A DNA stretch of 64,000 nt from Alphaproteobacteria bacterium (GCA_012103315.1 WLWZ01000003.1:124001-188000); one strand, 5' to 3'; positions 1 to 10,068 are shown, counted from the stretch's first letter. Notes: generated from the sequence alone by a model not told the origin. Made by a program: numbers and translations.

Positions 1-167
1 TAGAGAGTCCCGAGTCTCTTCCCCCCCTCATTGCAGACATCATGTTAGATGGTGACATGGTCATTTGCCTCGGCGCCGGGAATATCACAGCTTGGGCCAA
101 TGATTTACCGGATGCACTTGAAGCCCTCTCGAGCCAAGCAGATGTAAGACGGGAGGCCGGAACATGA
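1..167 (+). CDS. murC: UDP-N-acetylmuramate--L-alanine ligase, C-terminal end (partial)
   Basis: An open frame runs in from the left edge and stops at 165-167, giving about 54 residues that end in the segment GDMVICLGAGNIT followed by WANDLP. This is typical of the last part of MurC, the cytoplasmic enzyme that adds L-alanine to UDP-MurNAc. The stop overlaps the murB start (ATGA), as expected in the alphaproteobacterial murC-murB-ddl-ftsQ order. The catalytic part lies outside the window, so the assignment rests on this tail and on context. Confidence 0.85.
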   Translation, partial: ESPESLPPLIADIMLDGDMVICLGAGNITAWANDLPDALEALSSQADVRREAGT

Positions 168-1099
168 TGGCCGCCCAAAATCTGGATCACCTCATTGATC
201 AGCTTCCCAAAGTTCGGGGCACGTTAACGGCTAACGCACCCATCGCGCGGCTGACCTGGTTTCGCGTTGGTGGCAATGCCGAAGTATTGTTTGATCCGGC
301 TGATCAAGACGACCTTCAGTCTTTTCTTACAGCATTGCCACTCGATATCCCCGTTACCATTCTCGGCGGCGCTTCCAACCTCATTATCCGTGATGGCGGA
401 ATTTCTGGAGTTACAATCAGGCTAGGCAGGGCATTCACGGATGTCGCCGTAGACGGGTCCGTGGTAACCGCTAGTGCCGCAGCAATGGATATCACGGTGT
501 CCCGCAAGGCTCGGAACAGCGAAATTGGCGGACTCGAGTTCCTAAGCGGCATACCCGGATCGATAGGCGGCGCTGTGCGAATGAATGCTGGCGCCTATGA
601 AACTGAAATCAATGATGTCCTGATCGAAGCGACGGCAATTGACCGTCAAGGCAATCTCCACCGAAAGACACCGGCCGAACTTGGCTATACATATCGTCAC
701 TGCGATGCGCCGGAAGATTGGATATTCCTCTCTGCACAACTCCAAGGCCAGCTGGGCAACGCAGACGCTATTTCGACGCGGATGGAAGAAATCGCCTCCG
801 CGAGAGAAAACTCTCAGCCAATTAGAGAGCGTACCGGTGGCAGTACTTTCAAGAATCCTGACGACCACAAGGCTTGGCAACTCATCGACAAAGCAGGTTG
901 CCGCGGATTACAGCGTGGCGGTGCCCAGGTTTCAAATACTCATTGCAATTTCCTGATTAATACCGGGACAGCCACAGCTGCTGATCTGGAAGGTTTGGGC
1001 GAAGAAGTCCGCCGTCGGGTCGAGGATGAAACCGGCATTAAACTCGAATGGGAAATCAAACGAATTGGCGCCCTTCCAACAGTCGGAGGCGCATCATGA
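164..1099 (+). CDS. murB: UDP-N-acetylenolpyruvoylglucosamine reductase
   Basis: MurB reduces UDP-GlcNAc-enolpyruvate to UDP-MurNAc with NADPH and FAD in the cytoplasm. The 311-residue protein has the FAD-binding domain at roughly residues 30-165 (GGASNLIIRDGG at 68-79, SGIPGSIGGA at 128-137) and the MurB C-terminal domain with GGSTFKNP at 225-232, whose serine (227) is the expected proton donor. A GGGAGG ribosome site at 151-156 lies 7 bases before ATG 164; an ATG immediately after it (167) is an alternative start. The gene overlaps murC by 4 bases, and ddl overlaps its stop in the same ATGA manner, so the three are probably translationally coupled. Confidence 0.97.
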   Translation: MMAAQNLDHLIDQLPKVRGTLTANAPIARLTWFRVGGNAEVLFDPADQDDLQSFLTALPLDIPVTILGGASNLIIRDGGISGVTIRLGRAFTDVAVDGSVVTASAAAMDITVSRKARNSEIGGLEFLSGIPGSIGGAVRMNAGAYETEINDVLIEATAIDRQGNLHRKTPAELGYTYRHCDAPEDWIFLSAQLQGQLGNADAISTRMEEIASARENSQPIRERTGGSTFKNPDDHKAWQLIDKAGCRGLQRGGAQVSNTHCNFLINTGTATAADLEGLGEEVRRRVEDETGIKLEWEIKRIGALPTVGGAS

Positions 1100-2016
1100 G
1101 TAAGCGTGTCGCAGTTCTCCTTGGTGGTATTTCGTCTGAGCGCGACGTTTCACTTGTTTCAGGTACAGCCGTGGCAGGTGCCCTACGCGACAAGGGTTAT
1201 AACGTCGTTGAGATAGACGTCAGCGACGATATTACAGCAATTATCAACGCCCTTAATCCAGCACCTGACGCCGTATTTAACGCGCTTCATGGTCGTTACG
1301 GGGAAGACGGTTGCATGCAAGGCATGCTCGATCTGTTGAATATCCCCTATACCCATTCTGGTGTTCTCTCTTCTGCCTTGGCAATGGATAAACCCGTGGC
1401 CAAACGATTATTCGAAGAAGCGGGCATCCCCTGCGCCGAACACGTTATCGCCAGCCGCGAAGAGGTTCTGGCGGGTCATGTCATGGAGCCACCTTATGTG
1501 ATGAAGCCCCTCAATGAGGGGTCAAGCGTCGGTGTCCAAATTGTAAGTGATGAGGCAAGCCGCGCAGCGATGACGGATACCCAATGGACATTTGGCAACA
1601 AAGTCATGGTGGAAAAATATATCCCCGGTCGAGAGATCACCGTTGCCGTTATGGGCGATCAAGCATTGGGCGTCACCGAACTTAGGACCGATGACGGTTT
1701 CTATGACTATGAGGCTAAGTATACGGAAGGCAGGACAACTCACATAGTTCCCGCCCCACTGCCTCCACCAATTTATAAGGCCGCCATGGCGCATGCCCGC
1801 GCCGCGCACGAAACCCTTGGGTGCCGGGGCGTAACGCGCGCCGACTTACGCTATGACGACACTCAGTCAGATCCCGGATCCTTGATAATGCTCGAAATCA
1901 ACACTCAACCCGGGATGACACCTTTATCTTTGGTTCCTGAACAAGCTGCTCATGCTGGTATCGAATTTGGCGACCTGGTTTCCTGGATGGTGGAGAACGC
2001 CGCATGCAGAAGCTAA
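1096..2016 (+). CDS. ddl: D-alanine--D-alanine ligase
   Basis: This enzyme makes the D-Ala-D-Ala dipeptide for the peptidoglycan stem peptide, using ATP. The protein is 306 residues from ATG 1096, which overlaps the murB stop; an in-frame upstream ATG at 1048 would extend it into murB and is not preferred. It opens with VAVLLGGISSERDVS, has GRYGEDGCMQG in the N-terminal domain and the ATP-grasp domain in the middle, and ends with the metal and substrate site EINTQPGMTPLSL. Length and motifs are normal for DdlB. Its end overlaps the start of ftsQ. Confidence 0.96.
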   Translation: MSKRVAVLLGGISSERDVSLVSGTAVAGALRDKGYNVVEIDVSDDITAIINALNPAPDAVFNALHGRYGEDGCMQGMLDLLNIPYTHSGVLSSALAMDKPVAKRLFEEAGIPCAEHVIASREEVLAGHVMEPPYVMKPLNEGSSVGVQIVSDEASRAAMTDTQWTFGNKVMVEKYIPGREITVAVMGDQALGVTELRTDDGFYDYEAKYTEGRTTHIVPAPLPPPIYKAAMAHARAAHETLGCRGVTRADLRYDDTQSDPGSLIMLEINTQPGMTPLSLVPEQAAHAGIEFGDLVSWMVENAACRS

Positions 2017-2888
2017 TGGAAACGCTCCATAAAGCCCGGTACCCGGACACCGGCTCCGGAAAGAAAAAATCTCCGCGTTCCACACGGAAAAAGCCTGCCC
2101 CCAAATGGGTTCGGCCAACGACAAAAGGAGGAGTGGTCCTCGCAGTTGCCGCTATAGCAATCGGTGGCCCAACTTGGCTATGGCAGAGCGGCACGATTAG
2201 CCGAGGACTAGATGCCCTGTGGCAGCAAACTGTAACGCAAACCGCTGAACTCGGTCTCAAAGTGGACAAAGTAACTTTGCGGGGCCGTCATTACGCTACA
2301 CGTCGCGATGTCATCCGCGCCGTCCGGTTAAAACGGGGCGATCCGTTATTGGGCTTTAATATGGATCGTCTCCGGGATCGCTTGATTAAGCTGCCATGGG
2401 TTCGCGAGGCCGTCATCAAACGACATTGGCCAGATACAGTCGACATTCAAATCACTGAGCGAGAGCCGATGGTGCTCTTGCAGAAAAAACGGCGCCTGTA
2501 CCTGATGGATATAGATGGCGTCACCATCACTTCAAGAGGACTGGGACGCTTCCACAACCTCCTCATCATCGTCGGGAAAGGTGCCCCCAAAGCGACGCCG
2601 ACGCTACTCGCTATGATCGCCAGCGAGCCAGCCCTCGCGCGGAACGTCACCTCTGCCACACTCATTGGGAAACGGCGTTGGAATTTAAAATTCAAAAGCG
2701 GCATCAAAGTCAGACTCCCGGAACAGGACCCGCATAAGGCTTGGCAACGGCTAGCCCGCCTAAACGCCAAACATCGTCTGTTAGCCCGTGATGTCCGAAT
2801 GATCGACATGCGGTTACCCAACAGGCTCTTGATTCGCCCCGGTGTTCTCGGCTCGCAAACGACGCGCGTCAAAGGGCAAAGGACATAA
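2004..2888 (+). CDS. ftsQ: Cell division protein FtsQ
   Basis: FtsQ is the single-pass inner-membrane protein that links early and late divisome proteins through FtsB/FtsL. The 294-residue protein has a basic cytoplasmic N-terminus, one membrane helix at about residues 45-62 and a periplasmic POTRA domain at about 75-150 (VTLRGRHYATRRDV, then LPWVREAVIKRHWP), followed by the FtsQ beta domain. ATG 2004 is chosen because a GGAG lies 8 bases upstream; ATG 2016, which abuts the ddl stop, has no clear ribosome site. The first 12 bases overlap ddl. Confidence 0.93.
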   Translation: MQKLMETLHKARYPDTGSGKKKSPRSTRKKPAPKWVRPTTKGGVVLAVAAIAIGGPTWLWQSGTISRGLDALWQQTVTQTAELGLKVDKVTLRGRHYATRRDVIRAVRLKRGDPLLGFNMDRLRDRLIKLPWVREAVIKRHWPDTVDIQITEREPMVLLQKKRRLYLMDIDGVTITSRGLGRFHNLLIIVGKGAPKATPTLLAMIASEPALARNVTSATLIGKRRWNLKFKSGIKVRLPEQDPHKAWQRLARLNAKHRLLARDVRMIDMRLPNRLLIRPGVLGSQTTRVKGQRT

Positions 2889-2930
2889 CGATGGTTGGTA
2901 CTTTGACAAACCTAAAGGGAGGGTCGCCCT

Positions 2931-4175
2931 GTGAATAAGGCAAGGACCGGGTTAATAGCGGCTCTTGATATCGGCAGCTCAAAAATATGCTGTCTGCTGG
3001 CCCAACCGCTGGCTAATGGCGGCGTTCGCATCATCGGCACCGGGCATCATGCATCAAAGGGGGTACGCGGCGGCGCGGTTATCGATATGGACGCCGCGCA
3101 AAACGCCACTCTAACCGCTGTTAGCGCGGCGGAAGAATTAGCTGGCGAACGAATTAGGGAGGTCGTTGTAAATGTCTCAGGCGGCAACCTTTCTTCCGAA
3201 ACATACAACGTCGAGTTGGCAATATCAGGCCGGGAAATAAATGAAGCCGATATGCGCAAGGCGTTAGCGCAGGGCAATAGCATCCAGCACGATGCAGATC
3301 GCGAGATCCTGCACTGCCTCCCTGTCGGCTATTCGCTCGATGCCATGCGCGGCATTCGTGACCCACGCGGGATGTTTGCTGAAACACTGGGCGTCGACAT
3401 CAACGCTATCTCAGCACGCACAGCGACACTTAGAAACCTTGCTAATTGCCTCGGTCGCTGTCATCTCGATATTGAGATTGCTGTTGCTGCACCCTATGCG
3501 TCAGGTCTGGCTTGTCTCGTCGAAGATGAAGTTGATCTAGGGGTCACCATCGTGGATATGGGCGGTGGTACGACCACCATTGCCGTATTCTATGATGGTG
3601 AAGTTATCCACGCCGATTCAATCCCGGTTGGTGGACAACACGTAACCAGCGACATTGCTCGCGGCCTCTCAACGTCACTATCCCACGCCGAACGGATGAA
3701 AACCCTGTATGGCAGTGCGATTCCGTCGCCGTCAGACGAGCGAGAACTTATCGACGTTCCGCTCATTGGCGAAGAAAGCACCAATCAGCCAAATCATGTT
3801 CCCCGGTCGCTGCTCAACGGCATTATCCGCCCCCGCATGGAGGAAACTTTCGAACTCGTGCGCAGCCGCCTAGAGGTAGCGGGTATGGATCGGGTTTCTG
3901 GCCGCAGACTTGTCCTTACCGGTGGTGCCAGCCAATTGCAGGGCACCCGTGAGCTCGCAACGCTTGTTCTTGAAAAACAAGTTCGTATGGGCCGCCCGAT
4001 GCGAATTAACGGTCTCGCTGAAGCCACCAGCGGACCCGCCTTTTCAACCTGTGCAGGTCTGGTGCGATTTGCTGCGGAACGCTATGCCGATGTCCGCGAC
4101 CAACTCGATGCTATCCCAACCGGTGTAGGCGGACGATTTACCCGCATCAGCCACTGGCTAAGAGAGAACTTCTAA
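2931..4175 (+). CDS. ftsA: Cell division protein FtsA
   Basis: FtsA is the actin-like ATPase that tethers FtsZ filaments to the membrane. The 414-residue protein begins with a GTG codon preceded by AAAGGGAGGG (2914-2923). Visible signatures are the phosphate-1 segment ALDIGSSKIC near residue 10, VDMGGGTTTIAVF near 208 and LTGGASQLQG in the adenosine-binding part. The C-terminus ends in an amphipathic stretch (RISHWLRENF) suited to be the membrane-targeting helix. It sits between ftsQ (42 bases away) and ftsZ. Confidence 0.97.
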   Translation: MNKARTGLIAALDIGSSKICCLLAQPLANGGVRIIGTGHHASKGVRGGAVIDMDAAQNATLTAVSAAEELAGERIREVVVNVSGGNLSSETYNVELAISGREINEADMRKALAQGNSIQHDADREILHCLPVGYSLDAMRGIRDPRGMFAETLGVDINAISARTATLRNLANCLGRCHLDIEIAVAAPYASGLACLVEDEVDLGVTIVDMGGGTTTIAVFYDGEVIHADSIPVGGQHVTSDIARGLSTSLSHAERMKTLYGSAIPSPSDERELIDVPLIGEESTNQPNHVPRSLLNGIIRPRMEETFELVRSRLEVAGMDRVSGRRLVLTGGASQLQGTRELATLVLEKQVRMGRPMRINGLAEATSGPAFSTCAGLVRFAAERYADVRDQLDAIPTGVGGRFTRISHWLRENF

Positions 4176-4222
4176 TGACTCCACTTAACTCTATTACTTC
4201 ACCACCACCAACCACTGTTCGT

Positions 4223-4237
4223 CGCGACGGCGTCGCG
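4223..4237 (+). repeat. Small perfect hairpin in the ftsA-ftsZ spacer
   Basis: CGCGAC (4223-4228), a 3-base GGC loop and GTCGCG (4232-4237) form a compact GC-rich hairpin about 40 bases upstream of the ftsZ start. It is not followed by a T-run, so it is not a classic terminator. It could modulate transcript stability or ftsZ translation; that role is only inferred from position. Confidence 0.4.
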
Positions 4238-4278
4238 GCATTTCCCTGTAACAGCCCACTGTATGTATGGAGGCTCGT

Positions 4279-6177
4279 ATGACCATCAACTTCACAACTC
4301 CCGAAACAGACGACCATTTAAAACCCCGCATCACTGTCGTTGGATGTGGTGGCGCTGGCGGTAATGCCGTCAATAACATGATCAGCAAACAGCTTGAAGG
4401 TGTTGAATTCGTCGTCGCGAATACCGATGCTCAAGCACTTGCTCAATCTTTGGCAGATCGCCGTGTCCAGCTTGGCAGAGCCATTACTCACGGGCTCGGG
4501 GCCGGATCCCGTCCTGATATGGGTCGCGCTGCTGCAGAAGAAGCCATGGAAGACATCGGCCAAATCCTAAACGGTTCACACATGGTCTTTATCGCCGCTG
4601 GTATGGGCGGCGGCACCGGAACCGGTGCAGCACCTGTCATTGCCCGACTTGCCCGTGAACAGGGCATGCTGACCGTCGGCGTGGTTACTAAACCGTTCCA
4701 GTTCGAAGGATCGAACCGAATGCGGATTGCTGATGCTGGTATTGAGGAGATGCAGCAATTCGTTGACACACTCATCGTCATTCCAAACCAAAACCTGTTC
4801 CGGATCGCCAATGAGAAGACGACCTTTGCAGATGCCTTTGCAATGGCTGACGACGTTCTTCACTCTGGCGTTCGCGGGGTCACTGACCTAATGGTCGTTC
4901 CCGGCCTCATTAACCTCGATTTCGCCGATATCCGCAGCGTCATGTCCGAAATGGGTAAAGCCATGATGGGCACTGGTGAAGCCGACGGTGAAGAACGCGC
5001 CCGCCTTGCTGCCGAAGCAGCAATATCCAATCCACTATTGGATGATGTGTCGATGAAGGGTGCACGCGGTGTCCTCATCAATATTACGGGCGGGCCCGAC
5101 ATGACCCTGTTTGAGGTCGATGAAGCCGCTAATCGAATTGGCGAAGAGGTAGATGCCGATGCCAACATTATCTTTGGTTCCGCACTCGACCCATCTCTGG
5201 AAGGCAAGATTCGCGTGTCGGTCGTTGCAACTGGTATCGATATCGATGTCGCGGCCCGGCCCCGGCCGGTCCTCAAGGTCTATAGTGATCCCGTCGCATC
5301 GAAATCCGTTTCCACGAGTGCTCCTATCCCGATGACATCTACGGCTATGGACATTCCGACGGGCGCCCCTGCGGCAACCGCAATGGGGTCTGCTGCAACA
5401 GCGACAGCGCTCAAGATGCCAGAGGCTGCACTTGAATTGGACGAAACACCGATTCGAGAAGGCTCGCTGGAAGTTCAAGAAGAGCCTATTCAAACTGACA
5501 TCGTATCGCTGGTGAAAAAGGAAGAAGTAGCTGAGATCACCAATGATGTGGACGCCGAAACCATAAAAGAAGCCGAAATCAGTGAGACCGTGGCCGAGCA
5601 AACGGATGAGTCCTTTATTCCACCAGCACCTGCTGAGCCTGCCAAAGCCACTCCGGCCAAAACCGTGGCGTCAGCTGATCCCTTTCGGGAAGCAGAAATG
5701 CTTAATGCCGCTCCTGTTCCAGAGAAAAAACGCGGACCAGGCATTTTTCAAAGAATGACTGGTACAAGCTGGGCCAAAAAAGATATTCCAATAACTTCCG
5801 AAGAACCCCAAACGGCAAGCAGCAGTCCGGTTTCTCCTCCCAAACCAGTGGAACAATCAATCGAAGAAGAGCCCGTCAAGGCTGTAGAAACTGAAGTTCC
5901 GAAGGTGGAAATCACAGAACAATTGCCGGAAACAACCTCGGTAGAAATCCCGGAACCTGCTCCCGAGGCCATCATTGAGACCAAAACGCAGATCGAAGCT
6001 GACATGGAAACTGAACCCAAACCCGAACCAACTGTGGCACCTCCTGTGGCCGAAAAGCCAGTTACTGAAACACAACCCAGGTTAAGAGGTGTTGAGCCCC
6101 AGGAAAGACTGCCAAATTCACAAAGTGAAGAGGATTTACTGGAAATTCCAGCATTCCTTAGACGACAAGCTAACTAG
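4279..6177 (+). CDS. ftsZ: Cell division protein FtsZ with long C-terminal linker
   Basis: FtsZ is the tubulin-like GTPase that forms the cytokinetic ring. The start ATG 4279 is preceded by GGAGG at 4269-4273; an in-frame ATG at 4267 overlaps that ribosome site and is less likely. The 632-residue protein has the GTPase domain in the first ~320 residues, with [13 protein letters not shown], the tubulin signature [10 protein letters not shown] and the T7 loop [10 protein letters not shown] long, Pro/Glu/Thr-rich, presumably disordered linker of about 270 residues follows, then the conserved C-terminal peptide EIPAFLRRQ that contacts FtsA and other partners. The long linker is usual for alphaproteobacteria. 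Confidence 0.98.
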   Translation: MTINFTTPETDDHLKPRITVVGCGGAGGNAVNNMISKQLEGVEFVVANTDAQALAQSLADRRVQLGRAITHGLGAGSRPDMGRAAAEEAMEDIGQILNGSHMVFIAAGMGGGTGTGAAPVIARLAREQGMLTVGVVTKPFQFEGSNRMRIADAGIEEMQQFVDTLIVIPNQNLFRIANEKTTFADAFAMADDVLHSGVRGVTDLMVVPGLINLDFADIRSVMSEMGKAMMGTGEADGEERARLAAEAAISNPLLDDVSMKGARGVLINITGGPDMTLFEVDEAANRIGEEVDADANIIFGSALDPSLEGKIRVSVVATGIDIDVAARPRPVLKVYSDPVASKSVSTSAPIPMTSTAMDIPTGAPAATAMGSAATATALKMPEAALELDETPIREGSLEVQEEPIQTDIVSLVKKEEVAEITNDVDAETIKEAEISETVAEQTDESFIPPAPAEPAKATPAKTVASADPFREAEMLNAAPVPEKKRGPGIFQRMTGTSWAKKDIPITSEEPQTASSSPVSPPKPVEQSIEEEPVKAVETEVPKVEITEQLPETTSVEIPEPAPEAIIETKTQIEADMETEPKPEPTVAPPVAEKPVTETQPRLRGVEPQERLPNSQSEEDLLEIPAFLRRQAN

Positions 6178-6221
6178 AAACGCTAAGCACCGTAACATTC
6201 TGTAACAATTGTTGATTTGAG

Positions 6222-6262
6222 GGCTCCGGAGGAAGTTGGTAAACAACCTCCGGAGCCTTTTT
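6222..6262 (+). terminator. Rho-independent terminator after ftsZ
   Basis: An 11-bp perfect stem (GGCTCCGGAGG at 6222-6232 with CCTCCGGAGCC at 6247-6257), a 14-base loop and five T residues (6258-6262) form a textbook intrinsic terminator. It closes the murC-ftsZ transcript and implies a separate start for lpxC. Confidence 0.93.
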
Positions 6263-6360
6263 AATGCTCTAATTTAGCCGACGATGTGCCGATTTACTGA
6301 CGATGGATGTTAAGGTTAACAAACATCAGGTTTTTCGAGCGCAGCATAAGGAAATAACTG

Positions 6361-7368
6361 GTGCCTGACGTAGTAAATTCGTGTGAATCTGTATCTACCG
6401 CCCGCCCTCTTTCTAAGGTGGTGCTACAAAAATCCTTGAAATCTTCTATTGGCTGCACCGGCATTGGCCTCCATTCCGGCAAAAAAGTGACCATGTCATT
6501 GAATCCCGCGGCCGCGGACACTGGTATTGTTTTTCACCGTACAGACCTAGAGGGCGATGATCGTGTCATTCCCGCACGTTGGGACTTTGTTGTCGACACA
6601 CGCATGGCCACAACGATCGGCAACCAATCTGGCGCGTGCGTTTCAACCATCGAACATCTTATGGCAGCGCTTGCCGGTTGTGGAATCGATAATGCGATTA
6701 TCGAAATCGACGGTGCAGAAGTCCCGGTTATGGATGGCAGCGCAGCACCTTTTATTTTCCTAGTTGAATGCGCTGGCATGATCGAACAACACGCGCCACG
6801 TAAAGCGATCAAAATCGAGCGCCCCGTTAAAGCCGGCGACTCCGATAAATTTATTAAAGCCGGCGACTCCGATAAATTTATTTCAGCAACCCCTGATGAC
6901 TCTTTTTCTGTAGCTTTTGAAATTGATTTTGAAGATACCGCCGTTGCCCGGCAACAATTAAGCATGCGGCTGGTTAATGGTACCTTCAAAACTGAAATTG
7001 CCCGGGCACGAACTTTTGGTTTTGTTCACGAAGTCGATGCCCTGCGCAAAGCGGGCCTGGCCCTTGGCGGTTCCCTGGATAATGCGGTTGTGATAAGCGG
7101 CGATACCATTTTGAACGGTGACGGCCTCCGATATGACGACGAGTTCGTTCGTCACAAGATTTTGGATTGCGTCGGCGACCTGTACCTCGCGGGCGCACCT
7201 ATTATAGGGCAGATTGATGCGCTTCGGTCAGGACATGCGCTCAACAATCTATTCCTGACTTCTTTGTTCTCTGACGATGCATCCTGGTCCTATGTCGAGA
7301 TGTCAGACGCCTCAGTTCCTGGGGTCTCGCATAATTGGGATCAAGAGTCAGCTTTAGCGATCGCTTGA
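6361..7368 (+). CDS. lpxC: UDP-3-O-acyl-N-acetylglucosamine deacetylase
   Basis: LpxC is the zinc enzyme of the committed step of lipid A synthesis. The 335-residue protein starts at GTG 6361 behind AAGGAAA. Zinc-site and catalytic signatures are present: [19 protein letters not shown] (His and Asp) and SGHALNN. The family motif [10 protein letters not shown] lies near the N-terminus. An unusual feature is a perfect 27-bp tandem duplication at 6827-6880 that repeats the nine residues KAGDSDKFI around residues 157-173, so this copy is longer than its near relatives should be. Its presence in Gram-negative division clusters next to ftsZ is normal. Confidence 0.96.
   Translation: MPDVVNSCESVSTARPLSKVVLQKSLKSSIGCTGIGLHSGKKVTMSLNPAAADTGIVFHRTDLEGDDRVIPARWDFVVDTRMATTIGNQSGACVSTIEHLMAALAGCGIDNAIIEIDGAEVPVMDGSAAPFIFLVECAGMIEQHAPRKAIKIERPVKAGDSDKFIKAGDSDKFISATPDDSFSVAFEIDFEDTAVARQQLSMRLVNGTFKTEIARARTFGFVHEVDALRKAGLALGGSLDNAVVISGDTILNGDGLRYDDEFVRHKILDCVGDLYLAGAPIIGQIDALRSGHALNNLFLTSLFSDDASWSYVEMSDASVPGVSHNWDQESALAIA
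6827..6880 (+). repeat. Perfect 27-bp tandem duplication inside lpxC
   Basis: Units 6827-6853 and 6854-6880 are identical, without a single mismatch. The copy is in frame and adds nine residues (KAGDSDKFI repeated) between the two LpxC domains. Perfect identity points to a recent slippage or duplication event, or to an assembly artefact. Confidence 0.97.
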
Positions 7369-7452
7369 CGTCACGTTTAAGCATTTCGCTGAACTTCATC
7401 TATTGTTTCTTCCCCGTATAGCGACAACTGCCTGCCCCGTGATATAAATCAG

Positions 7453-7480
7453 TTTCGATCATGGCTAGTTGATCTATAAT
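7453..7480 (+). promoter_or_regulatory. Candidate sigma-70 promoter of bamD
   Basis: A perfect TATAAT (7475-7480) lies about 40 bases upstream of the bamD start region, with a weak -35 TTTCGA (7453-7458) at 16 bases. A palindrome GTCAC-TG-GTGAC (7504-7515) lies just downstream and might be an operator. The -10 match is good and the -35 poor, so the promoter is plausible but not proven. Confidence 0.45.
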
Positions 7481-7547
7481 GTCCTGATCACCACCTCAAA
7501 AGAGTCACTGGTGACAAGGTATGGAAAACCGCGCAACAGGGATGAAA

Positions 7548-8354
7548 ATGCGCCAGTTCAGATATGTAAGCGTTTTACTTGTATTAATTTCTGTCGCGGC
7601 ATGTAGCTCCGACGAAAAGACGCCTTATGTCGAGCGTCCGGTAAATGCTCTTTATAACCGCGCGGTCAATGCATTGCAGGCTGGCGCCTATCAAGATGCT
7701 GCCCGATTTTTTGAAGAAGTTGAACGACAACACCCTTATTCTGTTTGGGCAACCAAAGCACAGCTAATGGCTGCATATTCTAATTATGAGGCTAGTAAAT
7801 ATGATGACGCGATCATCGGATTAGATCGTTTTATCCAGCTGCACCCAGGGAATCGCGATACTCCATATGCCTACTATTTAAAGGGGTTAACCTTTTACGA
7901 GCAAATCACCGACGTGAGCCGGGATCAGCTCGGAACAGAGAAAGCTCTTAAAGCCTTGCGAGAGGTTATCCGGCGATACCCGAGATCGAAATATGCTCGT
8001 GACGCCAGACTCAAGATCGACTTAACCCGGGATCATTTAGCCGGCAAAGAAATGTCAATCGGACGTTTCTACCTCCGTAAAAAGGAATATATCGCTGCCA
8101 TCAACCGATTCAGAAGTGTCATAGATAACTATCAAACGACGACGCATATACCCGAAGCGCTCCATCGTGTTGCTGAGGCCTATGAGGCGATCGGTATGAC
8201 GGATGAAGCCAAGAAAGCTGCATCGGTTCTCGGCCATAACTACCCCGGCAGTGAATGGTACATTGACAGCTACTCGCTTATGACCGGCAAAGATGTCCGT
8301 GAACCCAAAGAGAAAAAAGGGTTTTTTGCCCGCACCTGGAATCGGATTTTTTAA
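7548..8354 (+). CDS. bamD: Outer membrane protein assembly lipoprotein BamD
   Basis: BamD is the essential lipoprotein of the BAM complex, which inserts beta-barrel proteins into the outer membrane. The product has a lipoprotein signal ending in SVAAC (lipidated Cys 19 counted from ATG 7548), then a series of TPR helices (NRAVNALQAGAYQDAA, YDDAIIGLDRFIQLHP). Starts are possible at ATG 7521, 7542 and 7548; 7548 is chosen because AGGGA lies 5 bases upstream and the signal peptide then has normal length. The gene lies 6 bases before recN, a common alphaproteobacterial pairing. Confidence 0.92.
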   Translation: MRQFRYVSVLLVLISVAACSSDEKTPYVERPVNALYNRAVNALQAGAYQDAARFFEEVERQHPYSVWATKAQLMAAYSNYEASKYDDAIIGLDRFIQLHPGNRDTPYAYYLKGLTFYEQITDVSRDQLGTEKALKALREVIRRYPRSKYARDARLKIDLTRDHLAGKEMSIGRFYLRKKEYIAAINRFRSVIDNYQTTTHIPEALHRVAEAYEAIGMTDEAKKAASVLGHNYPGSEWYIDSYSLMTGKDVREPKEKKGFFARTWNRIF

Positions 8355-8360
8355 AGTCGA

Positions 8361-10058
8361 ATGCTCGCCTCCGTCACGATCCGCGACATCGTCCTGATCG
8401 ATAAAGTCGACGTTTCATTCGATACAGGTTTATGCGCTTTGACCGGCGAAACCGGCGCTGGTAAATCAATCCTGTTAGATGCTCTTGGCCTCGCACTTGG
8501 GATGCGTGCCAATGCTGGTTTGGTTCGAACAACCGGCGACAGCGGAGTCGATTCCGCACGCGCTTCCGTGTCGGCATCATTTGATCTTGTCGCCGATGAT
8601 CCCGTTTTCTCTCTCCTCTCAGAGCATGACATCACCCCTCCAGAACCTGGAGAACCTCTCATATTACGGCGGAATCTCGACAAAGATGGTAGAGGACGCG
8701 CGTTCATCAATGACCAGCCCGTGAGCGTCGCGCTTTTAAGACAGGCAGGTGAATCTCTCGTTGAAATCGAAGGACAGTTCGCCAGCCACGGCCTCATGGA
8801 CCAGGCAACACACAGAGAATCTCTGGATGGCTTTGCAAATTTAAAAACTGCCTGCGTTGAGGTCTCCGACCTCTATCGAGCGTGGCGCGATGCCGAAACA
8901 GCCCTCTCTGATGCAGTAGCAGCTTTAGAACAGAATCGTGCCGACGAAGAATATTTACGTCACGCTCTAGCAGAGTTAGCAGAATTGGATCCCCAGCCCG
9001 GAGAAGAAACCGAACTCGCCGAGGCACGTGCCCTTCTAATGAACGGCGAACGCCTCGTCGCAGCAATGGCATCGGCGGAAAAATCTTTGTCAAACGGCGA
9101 CGGGGTTGAAGATAGGCTTGCAGCAGCGCAACGTGTCCTTGCCCATGAGGTCGAAGCAGCGGCGGGCAGGCTTGATGCGGTAATGGATGCACTTGCGATT
9201 GCCAATGATGCAGTCGCCGATGCAGAAGCGCTCCTACATCGTGTCATGGTGGATGCCGAACCAGATCCCGCTAAACTAGAATTCTGCGAGGAACGCCTGT
9301 TTGCAATCCGCGCAATGGCAAGAAAACACAATCTTTCAGTCGAGGAACTACCCACCTTACGAGCTAATCTTCAGCTAAAACTCGCCCAGATCGACGATGC
9401 AGGAGGATTGCTCGAAAAACTCCAGATAGAACGAGACCGGGCATACGAAAACTACAAATCCAAAGCAGAAGACCTTAGTCAAAAACGGCTGAAGGCAGCA
9501 ATTAGGCTCGACAAAGCCGTCGCTGTCGAACTGCCCCCGCTAAAACTCGAAAAAGCGACCTTTACGACCCGTGTCGAGACGGTAGATGAGAAAGACTGGG
9601 GACCCACCGGTATAGATCGCATCCATTTTGAGGTGACCACGAACCCGGGTGCACCGTCGGGTCCACTTGCCCGGATTGCATCGGGCGGTGAACTAGCTCG
9701 TTTCCTACTCGCCCTGAAAGTTGTCCTTCACCAGTCCAATGCCATACCGACATTGATATTTGACGAAGTCGACTCTGGCATTGGCGGGGCGGTCGCAGCG
9801 GCCGTCGGAGAGCGGTTGGCGAAACTTGCGGAAAGTGTCCAGGTATTGGCAATTACCCATTCACCACAGGTTGCTTCCTGCGCCATGCGGCATCTACAAA
9901 TCGCAAAGTCAGAGAATAAAGGTGTCGTCACAACCAACGTGTCACAACTTTCCGAAGATGATCGACAGGAAGAAATCGCCCGCATGCTCGCCGGAACACA
10001 TATAACAGATGAGGCGCGCGCCGCTGCCGCCAGCCTGATGTCACAGGAAAGCGCGTGA
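8361..10058 (+). CDS. recN: DNA repair protein RecN
   Basis: RecN is an SMC-like ATPase that acts in double-strand break repair. The 565-residue protein has Walker A GETGAGKSILLDAL near residue 30, a central coiled-coil rich in Glu/Ala/Arg, the ABC-type signature ASGGELARFLLALK and Walker B PTLIFDEVDSGIGG near the C-terminus, and HSPQVAS as the H-loop. Length and motif order are standard. It is close to bamD and followed by ligA after 25 bases, so the three may be co-transcribed. Confidence 0.97.
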   Translation: MLASVTIRDIVLIDKVDVSFDTGLCALTGETGAGKSILLDALGLALGMRANAGLVRTTGDSGVDSARASVSASFDLVADDPVFSLLSEHDITPPEPGEPLILRRNLDKDGRGRAFINDQPVSVALLRQAGESLVEIEGQFASHGLMDQATHRESLDGFANLKTACVEVSDLYRAWRDAETALSDAVAALEQNRADEEYLRHALAELAELDPQPGEETELAEARALLMNGERLVAAMASAEKSLSNGDGVEDRLAAAQRVLAHEVEAAAGRLDAVMDALAIANDAVADAEALLHRVMVDAEPDPAKLEFCEERLFAIRAMARKHNLSVEELPTLRANLQLKLAQIDDAGGLLEKLQIERDRAYENYKSKAEDLSQKRLKAAIRLDKAVAVELPPLKLEKATFTTRVETVDEKDWGPTGIDRIHFEVTTNPGAPSGPLARIASGGELARFLLALKVVLHQSNAIPTLIFDEVDSGIGGAVAAAVGERLAKLAESVQVLAITHSPQVASCAMRHLQIAKSENKGVVTTNVSQLSEDDRQEEIARMLAGTHITDEARAAAASLMSQESA

Positions 10059-10068
10059 CCGAAACTAA

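Noticed and set aside
4223..4237. Hairpin between ftsA and ftsZ as a terminator
   Set aside because: No T-run follows and ftsZ would be cut off from its operon, so I list it only as a small hairpin.
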